From the NCBI GenBank assembly GCA_963737835.1, contig CAVTUH010000001.1, forward strand, positions 3,782,001 through 3,846,000: a DNA stretch of 64,000 nucleotides, in the 5' to 3' direction. The notes beneath the pieces are model-generated. The model saw only the letters and a program-made list of their open reading frames with translations, had not been told where the DNA came from and did no database searches. Shown in pieces: positions 32,333 through 41,511 of this stretch (position 1 is its first letter; the number at the start of each line of letters is the position of its first letter). Position numbers and translations under genes: made by a program. Source of the stretch: Palsa-1248 sp963737835 (GTDB taxonomy: Bacteria; Gemmatimonadota; Gemmatimonadetes; Gemmatimonadales; Gemmatimonadaceae).

Positions 32333-35033
32333 GCACGCGGGGTCCGCGGCCGCCAATCTGGCGGCGGTACCTTCGGTTCTGGGGCGACAACCGGCCGGCG
32401 GACGTCGGCGACGAGCTGCAGTTTCACATCGAGATGCGACAGCGAGAGTACGAGGAGCGAGGCATGACGCCTGATGAGGCACGGCGCGCGGCCCACGCGC
32501 GGTTCGGAGACGTCGCAGGCGTAAACGCGCAGCTCCGCTCGCACGACGCCCGCCGCGACCGCGATACGCTTCGTCGGCTGACGGTCGGGACTTTTCTTTC
32601 CGACTTCCGCTACGCGATCCGCACATTGTGGCGCGCGCCGGGGTTTACCGTCGCCGCCGTGCTCTGTCTGGGCCTCGGTACCGGCGCGACCGCTGCGGTG
32701 TTTGCCGTCGTCGCGCATCTCCTCTTTCGTCCGTTGCCGGTCGCGAGCCCAGGCAACCTGGTCGTGATCGGTACGATCTCGAGCGGGACCAACCTCCCCG
32801 GCGACAATTCCTATCAGAATTACGTCGACATCCGAAATCTCCGGACGGTATTGAACGGTGCGGCCGCCGGCGTCACGTGGCCAGTCAGCCTGCGCGTGGG
32901 CGATCACACGGAGCGCAGCCTGTTCCAGGCCGTCTCCGAAAACTTCTGGTCGATGCTCGCTGTGTCGATGGCACGCGGGCGTGCATTCACGCCGGCGGAG
33001 GCGCTCGCACGAGAGTGGGTGATCGTCATCAGCTATCGTCTCTGGCAGCGAGAGCTCGCTGGCGCGCCGGGCGTCGTGGGACGCTCGGTGGTGCTGAACG
33101 GGCTGCCGATGACCATCGTCGGAATCGCGCCAGCCGACTTCGAGGGGACGCAGCCCGACATCCAGGAGGACGGTTGGGTCCGGCGATGCTCATTCACGAC
33201 CTCGATCCGTCCGGGCCCGATTGGCTGAATCGCCGCGCGGGCGGAGGATTCAAGATCATCGGTCGCCTGCGCGATGGAGTCACGCTCACGGCCGCACGAC
33301 AGGCGCTGGATCTGCTTGCGACGCAGCTGCAGCGCCAATACCCGGTCGAGAATGAAGGCAAGCGGTTTGTCGTGGAGCCCGAGCTCCGAGCGCGTCCGGA
33401 TATCGCAGTCACCGGCTTCATGCCGCGCATATCGGCGGTCTTCATGGCGCTCACAGGTCTGGTCCTCCTTATCGCCTGCGCCAATGTCGCGTCGCTCATG
33501 CTTGCTCGAGCGACCGGGCGGCAAGCCGAGCTAGCCGTGCGCACGGCGCTCGGCGCCCGACGCACCAGACTCGTACGTCAGTTGCTCACCGAGAGTCTCG
33601 TTCTCGCCCTGCTGGGTGGCGTGGTCGGCATCGTGTTGGCAGCCGGTGCGGCCCGCTGGCTGCAATCGTTGCACTTCTCCTCAAACGTGCCTGTGCATTT
33701 CGATGTGACTGTGGATTGGCGAGTGCTGGCGATCGGGGTCGCATCTGCGCTCTGTGCAGCGGTCGTGAGCGGCATCGGTCCCGCGCTCAAGTCATCGCGG
33801 GCAGCGGTCGGCGAGGTATTGAAGGAGGGAAGCCGAGGCGCAGCTGGCGGCGCGACCGGCTCACGTTTCCGCGCCGCGCTGGTTGGTGCACAGGTGGCCG
33901 TCGCGTTTGTCGTTCTCGTCGCCGCGGGCCTCTTCCTCCGCAGCCTCGGAAGCGCGTCCGCGCTCGACCTCGGTTTCCGGCAGGATCACGGTCTTCTTGC
34001 GACAGTGGACGTCTCGCTCGCGCGATACGACACCGCTCGAGGCGAGCGATTCTTCCAGGCGTTGGTGACACGGGTTGGACGACTCGATGGCGTGCGAAGC
34101 GCCGCACTTGCCAGCTCGACGCCGCTGGGCACAAGCCACAGCGACCTGGACGTCTATGCCGACCTCCCATCGCTGACGACCGAACATGGGCACACGCATA
34201 TCGAGGCCGTCAGAGTCACCCCGGGATATTTCGCGACGCTCGGGATTCCGCTGCTGAGCGGTCGCGACTTCACGATTCGCGACGACTCCCTCGCTGAACG
34301 CGTGACGGTCGTCAATGCGGTCGCTGCGGCTCGACTGTGGCCTGGCCAGGACCCCATCGGCAAGCGAATGCGCTTCGATCCGACCGGCCCCGAGGTGCAC
34401 GTTGTTGGTGTCGCCAAGACGGTGACGTCCACGTTCGTTGGAGAGCAGCCGCAGGCGGTGTTGTATGTGCCCTTCGCGCAACGGTACGAGTCGGAGATGA
34501 CGCTCCATGTCGCGACGGATGGAGACCCGGCGCGTCTGGCTCCTTCCGTTCGGACCGTCGTGGCGTCACTCGATGCCAACCTCGCGCCCTATGCGGTCGA
34601 GACGATGTACGCGCACCTCCATGACGGCCTTGCATTCCTACCATTACGGCTCGGCGCCACGCTTGCGACGGTCATTGCGCTCCTTGGGCTCCTGCTGGCG
34701 GTGATCGGCCTCTACGGCGTGGTTGCCTATGCTGTCGCACTTCGGACGCGAGAGATCGGGATCCGGATGGCCATGGGCGCTACGGCGCAACAGGTCCTCT
34801 GGGATGTCGTGCGTCGGGGCATGTTGCTCACAGCGGGCGGTTTCGCAGTCGGCGTCGTGCTCGCACTCGCAGCGACGCGCATCCTCCGCAGCCTGTTGAT
34901 TGGCGTGAGCGCCCAGGATCCTGTGACCTACATCACACTGGCGGCCGTGCTCGCGGTCGTTACCCTTGCTGCCTGTCTCGTCCCGGCCTGGCGGGCCGCG
35001 CGGATACCGCCTGCTGGGGCGATAAGGGCGTAA
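32329..35033 (+). CDS. ADOP-type ABC permease (MacB/FtsX), interrupted by a single-base frameshift
   Basis: About 901 aa if repaired. GTG 32329 overlaps the padR stop. The N-terminal segment (DELQFHIEMRQREYEERGMT) is the ADOP-specific start; a MacB periplasmic domain follows (FSDFRYAIRTLWRAPGFTV-like entry, EGTQPDIQEDGWV), then two FtsX domains (LIACANVASLMLARATGRQ; LRTREIGIRMAMGATAQQVL). The frame is lost at about 33178-33182: GTCCGG reads as GTC CGG, whereas one more C restores DGWVPAMLIHDLDP. Everything downstream is conserved. There is no ATPase gene beside it, as is usual for ADOP permeases. Either recent mutation or sequencing error; the second is favoured because five other genes show similar indels. 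Confidence 0.9.
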
Positions 35034-35035
35034 GG

Positions 35036-35174
35036 GCGGGGTCTGGGGTCTGGGGTCTGGGGTTTACGGGGTACCAGCAAAGAAACCGCGAGGGCCAGTC
35101 GCAGTGCAGAGCGACTGGCCCTCGGTGCAGTTGTCGTTACCCTAAACCCCAGACCCCAAACCCCAAACCCGCCG
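35036..35174. repeat. Nested inverted repeat with GAGGGCCAG hairpin (F-B), terminator
   Basis: Left arm of tandem GGGGTCT heptamers (35039-35066, GGTCTGGGGTCTGGGG), right arm of their inverse (35143-35171, CCCCAGACCCCAAACCCC), and between them a 14-bp perfect hairpin CGAGGGCCAGTCGC...GCGACTGGCCCTCG (35089-35102/35111-35124, 8-nt loop). It fills the gap between the convergent permease and transglycosylase genes and probably terminates both. Confidence 0.85.
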
Positions 35175-35176
35175 TT

Positions 35177-35878
35177 TCAGTTAATAATCCCCGTCCCGCG
35201 ATAGCCCTTCATCACGAGGCGTTCATACCCGTTGGAGGGATCGAGGCCCTGCTCGCGAGAGAGGTCGACCGCCAACTCCCCGCGGTTGTAGACAAGCAGT
35301 GCGAGGCGGAGGTCCCCGTGGTACTCGCGAACGAGCGTGCGCAGATATCGTAGCCCAACCCGCAGGTTCGTTTCCCGCTGGTACAGGCCGTCCCGGGTAA
35401 TGCCGGGCACGAAGAACTGCGCGGTTGGCAGCATGACCTGCGTCAGCCCCAGCGCACCTGCCGAGCTGCTCGCGTGCTCGTTGAAGTCACTCTCGACCTT
35501 CACCAGACGAAAGGCGAGCTCGGGCTCGATGCCTTCGGCGAGCGCGACGTCGTAAATCGAGCCGGCGAGATCGGCGCCGATGTGATATCGGCTCGAGTAT
35601 CCGACGACCGCGTTGAGTCGCTCCAGCTGGGCGTTCACCAAGTCCAGCTGTCCCTTGGTGGCATTGAGCTCGTCCCGAAGGTGCTGCGAACCGAGCCCCG
35701 AGCCGAAGTCGAACAGCGGCAGGGATGCCTCGCCAGCGCGTGCCTCGGGCAGGCGACGGCTCAGCACGAGCACGACGGCCAGCACGGCTACGGCGACCCC
35801 GACGATCACTTGTCGGGCTCGAGCGCGTCTCCGTGCGGCATTGCCGCGGCGCACATAGGTCCCACGCAAGGTGTGCAT
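35177..35878 (-). CDS. Membrane-anchored lytic transglycosylase (SLT domain)
   Basis: 233 aa from ATG 35878; the frame is open to 36016 but the upstream residues are unconserved. One N-terminal helix (VIVGVAVAVLAVVLVL), a short coiled linker (LRDELNATKGQLDLVNAQLE), then a compact SLT domain: catalytic Glu in LAFRLVKVESDFNEHASSSA, GALGLTQVMLPTAQFF, LRVGLRYLRTLV and LALLVYNRGE. It cleaves peptidoglycan in the periplasm. At about 140 residues the domain has the usual Slt70/EmtA core length. Downstream of moaC on the same strand, 122 nt apart. Confidence 0.9.
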   Translation of the reverse strand: MHTLRGTYVRRGNAARRRARARQVIVGVAVAVLAVVLVLSRRLPEARAGEASLPLFDFGSGLGSQHLRDELNATKGQLDLVNAQLERLNAVVGYSSRYHIGADLAGSIYDVALAEGIEPELAFRLVKVESDFNEHASSSAGALGLTQVMLPTAQFFVPGITRDGLYQRETNLRVGLRYLRTLVREYHGDLRLALLVYNRGELAVDLSREQGLDPSNGYERLVMKGYRGTGIIN

Positions 35879-36000
35879 TCGCCTCGCCCTGGCCAAGAAG
35901 GTCAACGTACGAGACGGGCATTGCACGCCCGGAGACCCCCCGGAGGGGGGCTCTGGTGATGCCCTATTGGGCGGCAACGGCCGTGCCAGGCGCCTGGTGC

Positions 36001-36537
36001 TCATTGGCGCCTCCAATGGCCGCTCCGCCCGCCACCCTTCTCCTCGAGGCGGACGTCCGAAATGACCATGGCCTTATCTACACCCTTCGCCATGTCGTAA
36101 ACGGTGATAAGGGTCACGGCGGCGGCGGTCAGCGCCTCCATCTCGACTCCTGTCTTTCCGACAGTCCGCACGGCCGCCTCGACACGCAGGCCTGGCAGTG
36201 CATCGTCGCTGGACAGCGTCACTTGTACGTCAGTTAGGGTGATGGGATGGCATAGCGGAATGAGGTCGGAAGCGCGCTTGGCTGCCATGATGCCAGCCAC
36301 TCGGGCGATGGTCAGCACGTCGCCTTTTTTGACACGATTTGTGACGATTGCTTGTAGGGTCGTCGCGGCCATTTGTATCGAACCTGTGGCGCGAGCGACA
36401 CGCGCGGTGTCGGCTTTGCGGGTCACATCGACCATCTGGGCCTTACCGGTACGCCCAACGTGCGACAGCCGCGGTGTGGCAGGGGTTGCCGTTGAGCGTC
36501 CCCGGCGATTCCCTGATTGCCGCGAGCCTGCCCTCAC
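36001..36537 (-). CDS. moaC: Cyclic pyranopterin monophosphate synthase (MoaC)
   Basis: 178 aa. MoaC with MoaA converts GTP to cyclic pyranopterin monophosphate, the first step of molybdenum cofactor synthesis. Conserved: QMVDVTRKADTARVARATG, VKKGDVLTIARVAGIMAAKR, SDLIPLCHPITLTDVQV (active-site His), VRTVGKTGVEMEALTAAAV, LITVYDMAKGVDKAM, and the C-terminal ISDVRLEEKGGGRSG. The GTG at 36537 overlaps the stop of holB (GTGA), so it is kept although the first 20 or so residues are unconserved. No other moa or moe gene is in the window. Confidence 0.95.
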   Translation of the reverse strand: MRAGSRQSGNRRGRSTATPATPRLSHVGRTGKAQMVDVTRKADTARVARATGSIQMAATTLQAIVTNRVKKGDVLTIARVAGIMAAKRASDLIPLCHPITLTDVQVTLSSDDALPGLRVEAAVRTVGKTGVEMEALTAAAVTLITVYDMAKGVDKAMVISDVRLEEKGGGRSGHWRRQ

Positions 36538-37650
36538 GGCCGGGCCCCGAATGCGCTCGCCATACTCCTCACCAATTGTCCGGTGACGAGTTGGGGATTG
36601 GCATTCCCATCAGTGCGCAGCTTCGCGCTTTCGACGTCGGCCAGGGCCAGGCATGTCGCACGGGCCAGCGCGACGTCCTGCCGATCGACGGCGGAGCGGA
36701 GTTGCCCATGTAGCACGGCGGTCAGCCCATTCAGGGCGTCAGCGAACGCCCCACGTGCGCCGGCCGACCCCTGCCGCAGGGCAGTGGCGTACTGGAGGGC
36801 CGGTTGGCGGCGGGTAGCCGCATCAACCAGCGCTCGAGCTGTGGTCGCCGCGACGCCGGACTCGGCTACGCCCAGCAGCGACCCCGGGGCGCCGGCAGCG
36901 TGACGGGCTCGCTCCTCGTCGGTGCCCTTCATGCCTGCTGCGTCCAGGGCGGCGCGGACCCATTTGTCGCGCACCCAGGTTGCCACGTCCTGGCTCTGGA
37001 AGGCGCGGCACACGCACCGCGATGACGCGCGATCGAATCGTCGGCAGCAGCGCGCCGGGGGCGCTCGATGTCAGAATGATCGTGACATCCGGCGGCGGCT
37101 CCTCGAGCATCTTGAGAAACGCGTTTGCCGCAGCGTCGGCGCCCTCCTGAGGCACCATGCGCTCCGCGTTACCGACGACGATGACCTTGCGGGACGCCAT
37201 CGCAGGGGTGAGCGCTGCGACATGGACGAGCGCGCGGACGGTCGCAACGTAGATCGCGTCAGCGCCGTCGGCAGGACCGTACAGGAGGTGACCGCGCACC
37301 CGTTCGGCAATCGCCTCGGCGTAATCGCGACGCACGTCCGCCGGCGCCATGTCAGGGTCTTTGCCGCGGGGTCTTGGGAAGACCCAGTGGAGATCGGGGT
37401 GGAGCAGCGGTGTCGAGAATCGACAGGCTGGGCAAGCGCCACATGGCTCGTCGGGCCTGCTCTGTCCGCCAGGCGCGGGATCGGTGCACAACAAGCGTTG
37501 CGCCAACCACAACGCGAGCCGCTGCTTCCCGACTCCCGGGGGGCCGTGGAACAGGAGGCTCGCCGGGAGGGACCCTCGATCAACTGCTCGGGCGAGGCGC
37601 GTCCGCAGGCCGTGGTGGCCTACCAAGGGGGCGACGTCGAACGCTGGCAC
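36534..37650 (-). CDS. holB: DNA polymerase III delta' subunit, interrupted by a single-base frameshift
   Basis: About 371 aa if repaired. Delta' is the clamp-loader subunit. The AAA+ core includes GHHGLRTRLARAVDRGSLPA, LLFHGPPGVGKQRLALWLAQ (P-loop with Gln after the Lys, as delta' need not bind ATP), a zinc cluster CGACPACRF, VIVVGNAERMVPQEGADAAA, FLKMLEEPPPDVTIILTSS and LLPTIRSRVIAVRV. The frame then shifts near 36998: dropping one of two G residues joins VRVPRL to QSQDVATWVRDKWV and the C-terminal domain to 36534. The start GTG 37650 is favoured; ATG 37734 is also in frame but overlaps the divergent gene. The gene is essential in known bacteria, so an error in the sequence is likely. Confidence 0.88.
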
Positions 37651-37658
37651 ACCGAAAT

Positions 37659-38331
37659 ATGTCGATGGCCATAGCGGTTCGTGAGGGCGACAGTAACTTG
37701 CGTTTCGTGTCCCTGGAGCACCTCTCACCTCCATCGGCCGATACGGAATCGGTGACGCGCCCGTTGCACGTTCGGGCGCTCGACAACCTGCAGTTCATCC
37801 GAGACACGATGGAGCGGGCGAGCGCATTCACGGCGATCTCGGGGCGCGGCATGCTCGCCATGGGGATGCTCGCGATTGGTGCGGCGGGTGCTGCTTCCGT
37901 GCAACGCTCGCGCATCGAGTGGCTCGCGATCTGGATGGCCGCGGCGGTACTCGGCGCGGCGGTCGGAGGGCTCCGCGATCGTGTACAAGGCTCGCGCCTC
38001 GCGCACGCCGCTGTTGAGCGGACCGGCTCGCAAGTTCGCGCTCGGGTTCGCGCCGCCGATCGTCGTGGGGGCTTTGCTCACGTGGGCACTCTACCGCGCA
38101 GGGCTGGACGGCGTCTTGCCCGCGGTGTGGTTGTTGCTCTATGGCACCGCCGTCGTGTGCGGGGGTACATTCTCGGTACCGATCGTCCCGGTGATGGGGC
38201 TTTGCTTTATGGCCCTTGGCGCCGTCTCGCTGGTGGTGCCGCCAGCGTGGGGTTGGTTGGAGCTGGGTCTGGGGTTTGGGCTGCTCCACATCGGATTTGG
38301 AATCGCCATTGCGCGGAGGTACGGTGGCTAA
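37659..38331 (+). CDS. Integral membrane protein, interrupted by a single-base frameshift
   Basis: About 223 aa if repaired. A conserved-looking soluble start (LHVRALDNLQFIRDTMERAS) leads into two helices (GRGMLAMGMLAIGAAGAA and WLAIWMAAAVLGAAVG), then a cytoplasmic linker and about four helices (FALGFAPPIVVGALLTWALY; WLLLYGTAVVCGG; PVMGLCFMALGAVSLVV; LGLGFGLLHIGFGIAI). Removing one G at about 37965-37970 joins AAVGG to SAIVYKARAS. The following HTH gene starts within its last codons (SD GGAGG), so they form a pair that recurs in other bacteria as membrane protein plus HTH_34 regulator. The start may be GTG 37707 or ATG 37809 instead. The function is unknown. Confidence 0.75.
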
Positions 38332-38716
38332 AACTTCGGGAGTCGCCAGGCATCGCGATCGAGACGCGGCGGATGCGCGGCCGGTGACCGGGCGTGTCGG
38401 CGGTCGGGCGGCGGCGCGCGCCTCGTCCTTGCTCGACCGCATCATTCATGAGCGGCTGCGTCTCGGGATCGTGAGTGCCCTGGCTGTCAATACTGCGCTC
38501 ACGTTCAACGAGCTGAAGCAACTCGTGCGCGCGACCGACGGGAATCTCAGCGTGCACGCGCGGCGGCTCGAAGAGGCTGGTTACATCGCCTGCTCGAAGA
38601 CGTTCGCCGGCCGGGTGCCGCGGACGGAGTACCGGCTCACGGCCGCAGGCCGCCGGGCGCTCGAGCGGTATCTGGAGCACATGGAGGCCCTCATTCAAGC
38701 GACCCGGGAACGGTAG
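38324..38716 (+). CDS. Winged-helix transcriptional regulator (HTH_34/MarR-like)
   Basis: 130 aa from GTG 38324 with GGAGG 7 nt upstream, inside the end of the membrane-protein gene. Winged-helix core: LLDRIIHERLRLGIVSALAV, LTFNELKQLVRATDGNLSVH, ARRLEEAGYIACSKTFAGR and TEYRLTAAGRRALERYLEHM. This is the single-domain HTH_34 type, related to MarR/ArsR; no metal-binding Cys set is seen. It probably regulates the coupled membrane-protein gene. The basic 35-residue N-terminal tail may aid DNA binding. Confidence 0.9.
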   Translation: MAKTSGVARHRDRDAADARPVTGRVGGRAAARASSLLDRIIHERLRLGIVSALAVNTALTFNELKQLVRATDGNLSVHARRLEEAGYIACSKTFAGRVPRTEYRLTAAGRRALERYLEHMEALIQATRER

Positions 38717-38753
38717 CCAGACCACGCCCCACTTTTTTTTGGAGACTGACTTC

Positions 38754-39488
38754 GTGCTGCAAAGTACTTCGCCGATCTTGCCTGCGCCGCAGGGCCTGCA
38801 TGTCGCAGTCATCATGGACGGCAATGGCCGGTGGGCGACCGCCAGGGCCCGACCGCGCTCCGCCGGCCACGCCGCCGGCGTGGCTGCGCTGCGTCGAGCG
38901 GTCGAGGCCGCGCCGGGCGTTGGCGTGGGGACGTTGACCGTCTATGCCTTCTCCTCCGACAACTGGAGCCGACCCAGCAATGAGGTGAGTGCGCTACTCC
39001 GGCTCATGCGCCGCGGCATCGGGACGGAGGTCGATCGCTGCGTGGCGAACGGTGTCCGGCTGTCGATCATCGGACGGAGGGACCGCCTTCCGGCCGGCCT
39101 GCGCCACGCGATCGAAGCGGCGGAGCAATCGACCGCTGGTGGTCGGCGACTGTGGCTTCGGGTGGCGATCGACTACTCGGCACGCGACGCGATTCTGCGC
39201 GCGGCCGATGCGTGGCGAGGACCGCGGCCGCCAACGCGCGACGAGTTCAGTGCGTTGCTTGCCGGGCACGACCACAGCCAGCCGGCGGGCGACGTCGACT
39301 TGCTGATCCGCACCGGGGGCGATCAGCGGCTCAGCGACTTCCTGTTGTGGGAGTGCGCGTACGCCGAGCTCTACTTCACACCCCGCTTGTGGCCTGAGTT
39401 CGACGGGGGCGACCTGTCGCGTGCGGTCGCGGAATTTCACCGGCGCGAGCGGCGGTTCGGTGGGTTACCCGCGGCAGCGGCGGGGTGA
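38754..39488 (+). CDS. uppS: cis-Prenyltransferase (undecaprenyl diphosphate synthase family)
   Basis: 244 aa from GTG 38754 (GGAG 10 nt upstream); a TTG lies at 38739. It condenses isopentenyl diphosphate on farnesyl diphosphate to make the C55 carrier lipid. Motifs: GLHVAVIMDGNGRWATAR (catalytic Asp), AGHAAGVAALRRAV, YAFSSDNWSRP, and the diphosphate/Mg segment LIRTGGDQRLSDFLLWECAY. E. coli has RTGGEHRISNFLLWQ, so here the Mg-binding Glu is Asp and SNF is SDF. It could be a second, specialised paralogue rather than the housekeeping enzyme. A composite repeat follows the stop. Confidence 0.9.
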   Translation: MLQSTSPILPAPQGLHVAVIMDGNGRWATARARPRSAGHAAGVAALRRAVEAAPGVGVGTLTVYAFSSDNWSRPSNEVSALLRLMRRGIGTEVDRCVANGVRLSIIGRRDRLPAGLRHAIEAAEQSTAGGRRLWLRVAIDYSARDAILRAADAWRGPRPPTRDEFSALLAGHDHSQPAGDVDLLIRTGGDQRLSDFLLWECAYAELYFTPRLWPEFDGGDLSRAVAEFHRRERRFGGLPAAAAG

Positions 39489-39494
39489 CGGGGG

Positions 39495-39609
39495 CGGGCG
39501 CTGCGCGCCCGAGAAAGGAGCACAGAGAAAGGAGAGAGGAGACCAGCCCTTGCCTCGATGCGCAGTCTTCTCCTTTCTCCTCTCTCCTATCTCGGGCGCG
39601 AAGCGCCCG
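39495..39609. repeat. Composite purine/pyrimidine inverted repeat (E5), complete
   Basis: Left hairpin CGGGCGC-TGC-GCGCCCG (39495-39511), purine tract (39512-39541, AGAAAGGAG, AGAGAAAGGAGAGAGGAGA), a spacer of about 24 nt, pyrimidine tract (39566-39592, CTTCTCCTTTCTCC and TCTCTCC), right hairpin CGGGCGC-GAA-GCGCCCG (39593-39609). The best example of the family: two arms of about 47 nt form one long imperfect inverted repeat. It lies between convergent uppS and purK, and its right hairpin covers the last codons of purK. Confidence 0.8.
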
Positions 39610-40768
39610 TCCCGATCCTCTTCAGTCTCCCGAGCGCTTCCAGGGCGCGGGCCCTCGCCTCGAGCGGCGTATCCGCTCCGGCTGCCAAGTGCCCCATCTT
39701 CCGGGCGGGCCGCGGGTCGCGTTTGCCGTACAGATGGATCCGCGTTTCGGGGACGGCGAGCGCGGCCGTGAAGTCGGGGCCGTCCGGATGTGACCAGGCG
39801 TCACCCAGGATGTTGGCGATCGCGGCGGGTCGCACGACGTCGGTGGCTCCCAGCGGCAGATCGCACACCGCGCGAATCAACTGCTCGAACTGGCTCGTGA
39901 CGCAGCCTTCGATCGTGTGGTGGAAGCTGTTGTGTGGTCGCGGCGCCAACTCGTTGACGAGGACCTCGCCCGACGCGAGCACGAACATCTCGATCGCCAG
40001 AAGGCCGACGACCTGCAAGGCGTCGGCGATGGCTGTCCCCATCTCGCGCGCCACGCCCGCCACTCCGGGGTCGATCGGTGCGGGTATGACCGACCACGCC
40101 AGCTGGCCGGCATCGTGGTGATTGAGGGCGACCGGAAAGCTCGCGGATTGCCCCGACGGGCGGCGCGCGATCATGACAGAAATCTCGGCCTCGAGATCGA
40201 GTGCACGCTCGACGACGCACCGTTCGGCACGCAGTGCCAGCCATGCCGCCGCACACTCGGCCGCGCGCTGGACGCGGACCTGCCCTCGTCCATCGTAGCC
40301 ACCGGTCGACGCCTTGACGTACGACGGGCCAAACGCGTCGACGGCGCGCTCGCATTCCGCGGCGCTCCCGACGGCGAGGAAGGGGCCAACGGGAAATCCG
40401 TGAGCGAGGAGCCAATTCTTCTGTCGCTCGCGATGCTGCACGATCTCGAGCACCGCCGCATCCGGGCGGACCGGGGCAAACGCGGCTGCGGCGGCGAGGC
40501 CGGCAACCGCGACTCGCTCGATCTCGATGGTCACGACGTCCGAGTTCCTCGCCAACTCTGTCATCGCGTCGACATCGTCGAAGTGCCCGGTCACGACGCT
40601 GGCCGCCAGCGCGCATGCCGGACACGCTGGATCCGGGTCGAACACTCGCACGTCGTAGCCCATCTCTCGAGCGGCGAGCGCCGCCATGCGTCCGAGCTGG
40701 CCGCCGCCGAGAAAGCCGATCGTGGCACCAGGAACGATGGGGCGACGACTCACGCGGTGCTCATGCAC
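39587..40768 (-). CDS. purK: 5-(carboxyamino)imidazole ribonucleotide synthase
   Basis: 393 aa ATP-grasp enzyme that makes N5-CAIR from AIR, ATP and bicarbonate in purine synthesis. N-terminal pre-ATP-grasp: GATIGFLGGGQLGRMAALAA and VRVFDPDPACPACALA. ATP-grasp core: FGPSYVKASTGGYDGRGQVR, VVERALDLEAEISVMIAR, LLAIEMFVLASGEVLVNELA, PRPHNSFHHTIEGCVTSQFE. The start may be a GTG at about residue 6 (VSRRPIVPGA). purE lies 48 nt upstream on the same strand, the usual purE-purK order. The C-terminal codons overlap the right hairpin of the composite repeat. Confidence 0.95.
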   Translation of the reverse strand: MHEHRVSRRPIVPGATIGFLGGGQLGRMAALAAREMGYDVRVFDPDPACPACALAASVVTGHFDDVDAMTELARNSDVVTIEIERVAVAGLAAAAAFAPVRPDAAVLEIVQHRERQKNWLLAHGFPVGPFLAVGSAAECERAVDAFGPSYVKASTGGYDGRGQVRVQRAAECAAAWLALRAERCVVERALDLEAEISVMIARRPSGQSASFPVALNHHDAGQLAWSVIPAPIDPGVAGVAREMGTAIADALQVVGLLAIEMFVLASGEVLVNELAPRPHNSFHHTIEGCVTSQFEQLIRAVCDLPLGATDVVRPAAIANILGDAWSHPDGPDFTAALAVPETRIHLYGKRDPRPARKMGHLAAGADTPLEARARALEALGRLKRIGTGASRPR

Positions 40769-40816
40769 CGTAGCTGTCGCGCCGCGAGCGCCGACCCGTC
40801 TCGGCGCACTGCAGGC

Positions 40817-41389
40817 TCACCGCGAGGACGCGGGTGGCAGTGTTTGGGCAAGGACTTCGTCGCGGCGTGCGTCGCGCCAGGCCTGCAGCCGCTGGCGCAG
40901 AGACCCGTCATGGATGGCCAGGATTTCCGCAGCGAAGAGCGCGGCATTTGCCGCGCCGCTCGCACCGATCGCGAGCGTACCGACCGGGACGCCTTTGGGC
41001 ATCTGCACGATCGAGAGCAACGCATCCAGTCCATTGAGCTGGGTGGCAGGAACCGGCACGCCAAGGACCGGCACGAGAGTCTTCGCTGCGATCATGCCCG
41101 GGAGATGCGCAGCGCCTCCGGCACCAGCGATGATGATGTGCAAGCCGCGGCTGGCCGCCGTCGCGGCGTACTCGAAGAGCCAGTCCGGTGTGCGGTGCGC
41201 CGACACGACACGCGCTTCGAACGGGACCGACAGGTCGCGCAGCATATCGCACGCGACGCCGAGGTATTGATAGTCGCTCTGGCTCCCCATCACGACGCCA
41301 ACGCGCGGCGCGGATCCGGTTGCGGAGCCGGTGGACGCCGACGGTGAACCCGCCGCGCCGGTGGTCCGGCTTCGGCGACTAGGCATCAC
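40817..41389 (-). CDS. purE: N5-carboxyaminoimidazole ribonucleotide mutase
   Basis: 190 aa. It interconverts N5-CAIR and CAIR, the step after PurK. Core motifs: RVGVVMGSQSDYQYL, PFEARVVSAHRTPDWLFEYA (catalytic His), IIIAGAGGAAHLPGMIAAKT, PVLGVPVPATQLNGLDALLS, MPKGVPVGTLAIG and AANAALFAAEIL. The N-terminal 28 residues (Ser/Arg/Gly-rich) are not conserved, so an internal start is possible. It lies 36 nt downstream of tRNA-Asn on the same strand. Confidence 0.96.
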   Translation of the reverse strand: MMPSRRSRTTGAAGSPSASTGSATGSAPRVGVVMGSQSDYQYLGVACDMLRDLSVPFEARVVSAHRTPDWLFEYAATAASRGLHIIIAGAGGAAHLPGMIAAKTLVPVLGVPVPATQLNGLDALLSIVQMPKGVPVGTLAIGASGAANAALFAAEILAIHDGSLRQRLQAWRDARRDEVLAQTLPPASSR

Positions 41390-41425
41390 TGGCTAGTGTC
41401 GAGTTGGGCAGTGTTCGCACCGCAA

Positions 41426-41498
41426 CTCCCGAGGAGGGACTCGAACCCCCGACCCGGCGGTTAACAGCCGCCTGCTCTACCAACTGAGCTACTCGGGA
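41426..41498 (-). tRNA. tRNA-Asn (GTT)
   Basis: Acceptor TCCCGAG/CTCGGGA, D-arm TAGCTCAGTTGGTAGAGCA, anticodon loop CTGTTAA with anticodon GTT, T-loop TTCGAGT, discriminator G. It begins 13 nt after the uvrA stop and ends 36 nt before purE, all on the minus strand. CCA is not encoded. Confidence 0.97.
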
Positions 41499-41511
41499 AG
41501 AACCTAAAAAC

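Noticed and set aside
33178..33182. Programmed ribosomal frameshift in the ADOP permease
   Set aside because: No slippery heptamer or downstream structure is evident, and similar one-base breaks occur in unrelated genes, so error or mutation is simpler.
38733..38740. T8 run as a terminator before uppS
   Set aside because: No GC-rich stem precedes it and it overlaps the ribosome-binding region of uppS.
39917..41347. 476-residue open frame on the plus strand
   Set aside because: It is antisense to purK and purE, has no recognisable domain and the low-complexity Arg/Asp-rich composition typical of shadow frames in high-GC DNA.
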